From Rickettsiaceae bacterium (lineage in GTDB: Bacteria > Pseudomonadota > Alphaproteobacteria > Rickettsiales > Rickettsiaceae): a DNA stretch of 9,866 nt. The translations under genes and the position numbers were made by a program. Under the pieces are notes generated by a model. That model did not search any database and was not told the DNA's origin. It worked only from the letters and a program-made list of their open reading frames with translations. The DNA lies in contig JANQTT010000020.1 of NCBI GenBank assembly GCA_030731565.1, positions 1 through 9,866 on the forward strand, read 5' to 3'. This document shows, one piece after another, positions 5,294 through 9,866 of the stretch; position 1 is the stretch's first letter; every line of letters starts with the position of its first letter.

Positions 5294-6115
5294 TTAGTTC
5301 TGACATTTAGGGCAGAAAAAGCTAGATCTTCCTGACTGTTTTATTTTTTCGATAGTCTCTTGGCAAGAATAACACAGCTTTCCGGCTCTGTCGTAAACAT
5401 TTAATTCTTGTTTAAAATAGCCGGGTTTGTTATCTCCGTTGACAAAATCTCTAAGTGTAGTGCCCCCGGCTTTAATTGCCTTGGTTAAAACTACCTTGAT
5501 TGCATCTACTAATCCTGTTATTTCAGTGCTACTTAAATCTGCAGCTATGCGCTCGGGATTAATTCCTGAAGTAAAAAGACTTTCAGCTGCATAAATATTA
5601 CCAACGCCTACGACTATCCGACTATCCATTATAGCCGTTTTAATAGGTGTATTTTTATTTTTGAGCCTTTGCTCTAGATACAGCGCATTAAATTCATTTG
5701 TTAAAGGTTCAATACCCATGTTTTTTAAGAAACCTTGCTTATCAAATTCATTTGTTGAGCAAGTATAAACCATGCCGAATCTCCTTGCGTCATTAAATAT
5801 TAACTGCTTGCCACTAGCAAAACTAATTTGTATGTGATCATGCTTTTTAGCTTTATAGTCTTTGGGTTGCACAGTAAGCCTTCCGCTCATTCCAAGATGT
5901 ACTACGAATGAATTCTGATTACTTAGTTTAATATTTAAAAATTTAGCCCGTCTTTGTATATCTATTATAGTGCTATTTTCTGTTAACTTTTGAAGTTCAG
6001 GGCCTAACTCATAGCGTAGATTATTCCTATTTTTCTGAAAAGAAACTATTTCCTGATTTAAAATATTTTTTTTCAGATAAAGCATTAAAGTTTCAACTTC
6101 GGCTAATTCTGGCAT
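5294..6115 (-). CDS. mutM: Formamidopyrimidine-DNA glycosylase (Fpg/MutM)
   Basis: MutM removes 8-oxoguanine and formamidopyrimidines from DNA and nicks the abasic site by beta,delta-elimination. The 273 residues match the family length. The N-terminal catalytic Pro2-Glu3 is present in MPELAEVETL; the usual Pro5 is Ala here, which should not remove activity. Lys58 (RRAKFL) is the conserved DNA-contacting lysine, and VVHLGMSGRL (residues 71-80) and NDARRFGM are also typical. The C-terminal zinc finger is intact, with cysteines 248, 251, 268 and 271, and Arg263 in the loop that contacts DNA. It is divergent from ubiE across 106 bases and upstream of xthA on the minus strand. mutM beside ubiE-ubiB is, to my knowledge, a common alphaproteobacterial arrangement. 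Confidence 0.96.
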   Translation of the reverse strand: MPELAEVETLMLYLKKNILNQEIVSFQKNRNNLRYELGPELQKLTENSTIIDIQRRAKFLNIKLSNQNSFVVHLGMSGRLTVQPKDYKAKKHDHIQISFASGKQLIFNDARRFGMVYTCSTNEFDKQGFLKNMGIEPLTNEFNALYLEQRLKNKNTPIKTAIMDSRIVVGVGNIYAAESLFTSGINPERIAADLSSTEITGLVDAIKVVLTKAIKAGGTTLRDFVNGDNKPGYFKQELNVYDRAGKLCYSCQETIEKIKQSGRSSFFCPKCQN

Positions 6116-6221
6116 TTTATCTGGTTATTCGTTGATATGAATGATAATTTGTTATAGTTTATAAAACTTATAATAGTATTGCAAACACGAAGTTGCAGAT
6201 GGATATAGGTATAAAATTTTT
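6116..6221. promoter_or_regulatory. Divergent mutM / ubiE intergenic region
   Basis: Both genes must be transcribed outward from these 106 bases. A perfect TATAAT lies at 6169-6174 on the plus strand, but no good -35 sits at 16-18 bases. On the minus strand TTGCAA and TATAAA are only 15 bases apart. The promoters are therefore expected here but not precisely placed. A TATAGTT motif like those near 560 and 1873 lies at 6153-6159. Confidence 0.4.
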
Positions 6222-6983
6222 ATGAACGAAAAAGGCGAAAAAAATTTTGGATTTAAAAAAGTATCAGCTAAAGAAAAAAGATCCCTTGTAGATGGCGTTT
6301 TTTCGGATGTTGCAGGTAAATATGATCTAATGAACGATTTTATGAGCTTCGGTATACATCGCCTTTGGAAAGAAGAATTTTGTAGGATGATACCGAATAT
6401 GGATTCTATAATCCTTGATGTAGCGGGCGGAACAGGTGATATTTCGTTTAGACTAAAAGAAAAAGGAAAAACTCAAGGCAAGAATACACATATAGTGGTT
6501 AGTGATATTAATAAGGAAATGCTAGATGTATGTCAGTCCAGAGCAATTGATAGAAATATCTTAAATAATTTTGACATAGTCGTAGCTGATGCCGAGAAAC
6601 TACCGTTTTCTGATAATAGTTTCGACTATTATACAATAGCATTTGGTATTAGGAATGTGGTTTCTATAGAAAATGCTCTTGCAGAGGCTTTAAGGGTTTT
6701 AAAACCGACCGGCAAATTTCTGTGTCTAGAGTTCTCTAAAGTGCGAAATAATTTTCTCAAACCTTTATATGATTTTTATACATTTAATGTAATTCCAAAA
6801 ATTGGAAATTGTGTTGCTGGCAATCAGGATGCCTATAGATATCTAGCTGAAAGTATTAGTCTGTTTCCAGACCAAGAAGATTTTAAGACGATGATTCAGA
6901 AAGTTGGTTTTACAAATGTCGCATATAAAAACCTTACTTTCGGTACGGCAGCTATTCATTATGGCTTTAAAGGTCAAGGTTAA
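6222..6983 (+). CDS. ubiE: Ubiquinone biosynthesis C-methyltransferase UbiE/COQ5
   Basis: This 253-residue class I SAM-dependent methyltransferase adds the ring C-methyl group in ubiquinone synthesis (and in menaquinone synthesis where that pathway exists). Family features in order are VFSDVAGKYDLMNDFMSFG (27-44), SAM motif I DVAGGTGDI (66-74), the acidic SDIN site (94-97), ADAEKLPFSDNSFD (122-135), the AFGIRNV block (140-146), and EALRVLKPTGKFLCLEFSK (155-173). Length is normal. The start at 6222 follows a weak, distant AGG (6207-6209). It is first in a plus-strand run with ubiB 15 bases downstream, which also serves ubiquinone synthesis. Confidence 0.96.
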   Translation: MNEKGEKNFGFKKVSAKEKRSLVDGVFSDVAGKYDLMNDFMSFGIHRLWKEEFCRMIPNMDSIILDVAGGTGDISFRLKEKGKTQGKNTHIVVSDINKEMLDVCQSRAIDRNILNNFDIVVADAEKLPFSDNSFDYYTIAFGIRNVVSIENALAEALRVLKPTGKFLCLEFSKVRNNFLKPLYDFYTFNVIPKIGNCVAGNQDAYRYLAESISLFPDQEDFKTMIQKVGFTNVAYKNLTFGTAAIHYGFKGQG

Positions 6984-6998
6984 ATAAAGTTTTAAGCT

Positions 6999-8381
6999 AT
7001 GATTAATTTTGCGAGACATTTTCCAAAGGTCATATGGGTGATCTACGTTATTAGTAAAAAACAACTATTAACCTATCCTGGACACTACAAAATACCAACA
7101 ACTTTAAAATTTATTGGGTATATATTTTGCGCTATCTTTTACCCTAAAGGGCTTTTTATAAAACCTAAAAATAGCTTTGGAAAAAGGCTAAGCGAGTTTT
7201 TTTGTGAGTTTGGTCCAATCTATATTAAATTTGGCCAGACGCTGTCTGCTAGGCCCGATTTAGTAGGGGCGGAAGTGGCAGAGAGTTTGAAATATTTACA
7301 AGATAAACTCCCGCCTTTTGACACAAAAATTGTATATAAAAAATTTGAGAAAAAATTTGGTAAAAAAATTTCAGATATATTTCTAGAATTTGATGAAAAG
7401 CCAGTTGCTGCTGCATCGATCGCGCAAGTTCATAAAGCTAAATTGAAAAATGGGGAAACTGTAGCTGTAAAAGTACTCCGTCCAGATATTGCTAAAAAGT
7501 ATGAAAAAGATATGCAATTTTTGGAGTTTGGAGCTAAATTGATATCAGTTTTGGCTAAAAAAGCAAAACGCCTGAAGCCAACAGAAGTTATTGCTGTCTT
7601 CAGGAACTCTATGAAGTTTGAATTAGACTTAAGGTCGGAAGCGTCCGCTGCGTCAAGGCTTCATGATAATTTCATAGATGACAACAGTTTGCTGATTCCA
7701 AAGATTTATTGGAACCTTACTTCGAGTGATATCCTCACTTTAGAATGGGTTCATGGAGTTTCGATATACGATAGAGTCAAAATAATAAAACTAGGCCTTG
7801 ACTTGAAAGAAATTGCTGCAAAAATAGCGGTTATTTTTTTCAACCAAGCATATAGAGACGGTTTCTTTCATGCAGATCTTCACCCAGGTAATATATTAGT
7901 CTGTGAAGATGGAAAGATAGCCTTAGTTGATTTTGGAATAGTTGGTTTTTTACCAGAAAACGATAGGTTAGCCATTGCTGAAATTTTATATGCATTTTTA
8001 AAAAGAGACTATCAACTAGTAGCTGAAATTCATAAACGTATAGGATATATTCCCAAAGATACTGATCTTTACCAATTTACGATGAGTTGTAGAGCGATTG
8101 CTGAGCCTATTATTGGACTGGCTATAAAAGATATTTCAATAGGCAATTTGTTAGCGCAACTTTTTAAAGTTACAGAAGAATACGGCATGGAAATCCAACC
8201 GCAGCTATTGTTGTTACAAAAAACTATGGTAGTTGTTGAAGGAATTGGGCAAAGCCTTGATAAAGATATTAATATGTGGCAATTAGCAGAACCTTGGATA
8301 AAAAAATGGGCCGCAAAAAACCTATCTCCTGAGGCTAAAATACTGAGAGTATTAAAAAAATTATTTAATGACATAATGTAG
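6999..8381 (+). CDS. ubiB: UbiB/ABC1 atypical kinase for ubiquinone biosynthesis
   Basis: UbiB is an atypical protein-kinase-like ATPase that supports the membrane-associated ubiquinone-synthesis steps. All family hallmarks are visible in the 460 residues: KxGQ (KFGQ, 77-80), the alanine-rich loop AAAS (137-140) that replaces the usual glycine-rich loop, the ATP-site Lys158 in VAVKV, the E-rich segment at 208-214, HADLHPGN (291-298) and DFG (311-313). Compared with E. coli UbiB (about 546 residues, two C-terminal membrane helices), this protein ends soon after the kinase domain, with a charged tail and no membrane segment. Hydrophobic stretches near residues 10-18 and 37-50 could help it sit at the membrane. 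It lies 15 bases after ubiE and seven bases before xth. Confidence 0.95.
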   Translation: MINFARHFPKVIWVIYVISKKQLLTYPGHYKIPTTLKFIGYIFCAIFYPKGLFIKPKNSFGKRLSEFFCEFGPIYIKFGQTLSARPDLVGAEVAESLKYLQDKLPPFDTKIVYKKFEKKFGKKISDIFLEFDEKPVAAASIAQVHKAKLKNGETVAVKVLRPDIAKKYEKDMQFLEFGAKLISVLAKKAKRLKPTEVIAVFRNSMKFELDLRSEASAASRLHDNFIDDNSLLIPKIYWNLTSSDILTLEWVHGVSIYDRVKIIKLGLDLKEIAAKIAVIFFNQAYRDGFFHADLHPGNILVCEDGKIALVDFGIVGFLPENDRLAIAEILYAFLKRDYQLVAEIHKRIGYIPKDTDLYQFTMSCRAIAEPIIGLAIKDISIGNLLAQLFKVTEEYGMEIQPQLLLLQKTMVVVEGIGQSLDKDINMWQLAEPWIKKWAAKNLSPEAKILRVLKKLFNDIM

Positions 8382-8388
8382 AAGAACT

Positions 8389-9174
8389 ATGAGAATTGTA
8401 ACGTGGAATATTAACTCCATAAGGCTACGCATCAGCCTAATAAAAAAGCTAAAAGATAAGCATAATCCTGATATAATTTGTTTGCAGGAAACAAAGACTG
8501 AAGATAAACATTTTCCAATCCAAGCTGTAAAAGATATAGGTTATACATATACGGTTTTTACTGGCGAAAAATCTTATAGTGGTGTTGCTATACTTTCTAA
8601 AATACCAATAGAAAGCCACTTTTCTATTGATTTTTATAATGAAGATAAACGCCATATTTGTGCTAAAATCAATGATTTTGAGGTGCATAATTTTTATGTA
8701 CCAGCAGGCGGAGATGAACCAGATACTGAAACGAATCCTAAATACAAGCATAAACTTGAATATGTGAGCTTAATGCAAAAATGGTTTGCTTCTAACCGCA
8801 TGCCATCTGATAAAATAATTCTAGCAGGAGATCTTAACATTGCACCGCACGAGCATGATGTTTGGTCGAGTCGTCAATTAAGGAATGTTATTAGCCACAC
8901 TCCGCCGGAACGTGAATCGTTATTATCGCTTCAGAACTCTTTTGATTTTATTGATACAGCAAGACACTTTATTAATTTAGACACAAAATTATATACTTGG
9001 TGGAGCTATCGTAATCGCGACTGGAAGAAATCTAATAGAGGCAGAAGGCTAGACCATATATGGGTTAGTCGCCCGTTTGAAAAACAGCTAAAGTCTACAA
9101 ATATTGTGTCATGCGCGCGTGATTGGGAAAAACCTTCTGATCATGTACCTTTTATATTAGATCTATCTATTTAA
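8389..9174 (+). CDS. xth: Exodeoxyribonuclease III family protein, paralogue 2
   Basis: This second Xth/APE-type enzyme has 261 residues. Catalytic residues are conserved: Asn7 (WNINSI), Glu34 (CLQETK), a Tyr in NFYVPAGG, Asp and Asn in the GDLNIAP motif, Asp in GRRLDHI, and Asp-His in PSDHVPF. It differs from the 4466-5260 copy in having YVPAGGDEPD instead of YAPNGG after the active-site tyrosine, and in an RNRDWKKSNRGRRLDHIW segment before the second Asp motif. It therefore represents a separate subgroup, not a recent duplication. It starts seven bases after ubiB (AGAAGA ahead of the ATG), so it belongs to the ubiE-ubiB transcript. Abasic-site cleavage is very likely; substrate preference relative to paralogue 1 is unknown. 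Confidence 0.94.
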   Translation: MRIVTWNINSIRLRISLIKKLKDKHNPDIICLQETKTEDKHFPIQAVKDIGYTYTVFTGEKSYSGVAILSKIPIESHFSIDFYNEDKRHICAKINDFEVHNFYVPAGGDEPDTETNPKYKHKLEYVSLMQKWFASNRMPSDKIILAGDLNIAPHEHDVWSSRQLRNVISHTPPERESLLSLQNSFDFIDTARHFINLDTKLYTWWSYRNRDWKKSNRGRRLDHIWVSRPFEKQLKSTNIVSCARDWEKPSDHVPFILDLSI

Positions 9175-9253
9175 TGGCGCCTACTCGCAAGATGTTTTTT
9201 TTAACTAATTTTGCATAAGGACCCTTAACATATAAATTAATTTTTTATATTTA
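9175..9253. other. Spacer after xth paralogue 2
   Basis: A run of eight T (9193-9200) lies about 20 bases after the stop, but only a very weak stem (GCG/CGC) precedes it. A five-base dyad TAAGG-AC-CCTTA follows near 9217-9228. Termination may occur here but I cannot support an intrinsic terminator. Confidence 0.3.
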
Positions 9254-9282
9254 TTGACGTGCGGGCCGATATTATTTAGCAT
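9254..9282 (+). promoter_or_regulatory. Probable promoter of the BON-domain gene
   Basis: TTGACG (9254-9259) and TAGCAT (9277-9282) are separated by 17 bases. The spacer begins with the locally unusual GC-rich GTGCGGGCCG. Transcription would start near 9289, about 42 bases before the ATG. Confidence 0.5.
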
Positions 9283-9330
9283 CGTCATATATAGTGAATT
9301 ATTAAACTCAAAAAGTAAAAAAGTTAAGAA

Positions 9331-9849
9331 ATGAAGCATTTATCCAAGATTTTATTAGTGTTTTTTGTACTATTATTTCAATTTAATCTGGCTGCTAAAA
9401 CGCTAGATGATAAAACTATAACAAACTCAGTTAAAAAACTTCTTGTAAAAGAAAACGACATTCCTAATATTAAAATAAAAGTTAATACAAAAAATGGTGT
9501 CGTATATTTGAGCGGTAGTGTTGATACTAGATTGCAAGAAAATAGGATTATTGAGCTTGCAGCAAGTATTGAAGATGTGGTTGATGTGGATACCAAAAAC
9601 TTAAATGTGGTTAGTAGTTCAGAATTTCTTGCTGATTCATTAATTACTGCAAAAGCTAAAGGCCGTATTAAATATTTATCTTTGAATAAACATATTTCTG
9701 AAGGGTATAATCTGCACGTAGAGACAACAAATAAAGTCGTTCATATTTTTGGAGATGTAAAAGATAAAAAGGATATCGAGACAATAAAAAAAGTGATTAG
9801 CGATATTGTTTCTGTAGAAAAAATAAATATGAATATCAAATGCCAATAG
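9331..9849 (+). CDS. Exported protein with two BON domains (OsmY/DolP-like)
   Basis: This 172-residue protein begins with a clear Sec signal peptide: Lys2 and Lys6, a hydrophobic core at 7-20, and likely cleavage after Ala21-Ala22. No cysteine follows, so it is not a lipoprotein, unlike DolP. Two BON domains follow. The first (about 26-95) contains NGVVYLSGSVDT and the second (about 100-170) contains NKVVHIFGDVKDKKD, each with the central glycine after the strand. BON domains bind phospholipid membranes, and OsmY-type proteins protect the periplasm and outer membrane under osmotic or folding stress. A similar periplasmic role is inferred. It has its own promoter. The ribosome-binding site is weak (TAAGAA). 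Transcription is on the same strand as ubiE-ubiB-xth but separated from it by 156 bases. Confidence 0.88.
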   Translation: MKHLSKILLVFFVLLFQFNLAAKTLDDKTITNSVKKLLVKENDIPNIKIKVNTKNGVVYLSGSVDTRLQENRIIELAASIEDVVDVDTKNLNVVSSSEFLADSLITAKAKGRIKYLSLNKHISEGYNLHVETTNKVVHIFGDVKDKKDIETIKKVISDIVSVEKINMNIKCQ

Positions 9850-9866
9850 AGAATTATAGTAAAAGT

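Noticed and set aside
8449..8751. 100-residue minus-strand open frame inside xth paralogue 2
   Set aside because: It is a shadow of a conserved gene and consists of a hydrophobic low-complexity translation typical of antisense AT-rich DNA.
9179..9200. Intrinsic terminator after xth paralogue 2
   Set aside because: There is a T8 tract, but the preceding stem is only about three base pairs, too weak to support the call.

Overview
This is an AT-rich window from an alphaproteobacterium, most likely a member of the Rickettsiales. The L28 and L31 proteins are strongly Rickettsia-like, including a zinc-ligand-free L31. A DUF1013/TrcR regulator, found almost only in Alphaproteobacteria, is present, and the DNA-repair and ubiquinone genes look alphaproteobacterial. 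NhaA, ChaB, a DUF2383 four-helix protein and a BON protein argue for a lineage outside Rickettsia proper, such as a Midichloria- or Jidaibacter-like symbiont. That placement is inference from gene content and was not tested by a search.

Layout. (1) 1-450: 3' end of a Na+/H+ antiporter gene (nhaA). (2) 451-2460: small stress-type genes separated by long spacers: a DUF2383 protein, a tRNA-Arg(ACG) with encoded CCA, chaB on the minus strand, and an Hsp20 gene broken by a single-base frameshift. (3) 2537-3286: a compact rpmB-rpmE operon with a near-consensus promoter, an ATGA overlap and an intrinsic terminator. (4) 3124-3731: 608 bases without a gene, holding two copies of a hairpin-forming repeat and an orphan promoter. 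(5) 3732-6115, minus strand: mutM and xth form a base-excision-repair pair, followed by a third repeat copy and the regulator trcR. (6) 6222-9174, plus strand: ubiE-ubiB-xth, tightly spaced, combines two ubiquinone-synthesis genes with a second exonuclease III paralogue. (7) 9254-9849: a promoter and an exported protein with two BON domains.

How the genes relate. MutM removes oxidised purines and the Xth enzymes process the resulting abasic sites and 3' blocks. UbiE and UbiB act in ubiquinone synthesis for the respiratory chain. Hsp20, the BON protein, NhaA and the DUF2383 protein suggest envelope, protein-folding and ion stress handling.

The most unusual non-coding signal is a dispersed intergenic repeat, about 70-140 bp long. 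Its apical hairpin shows compensatory base changes between copies. No clearly new multi-gene system (defence, secretion or biosynthetic cluster) was seen.
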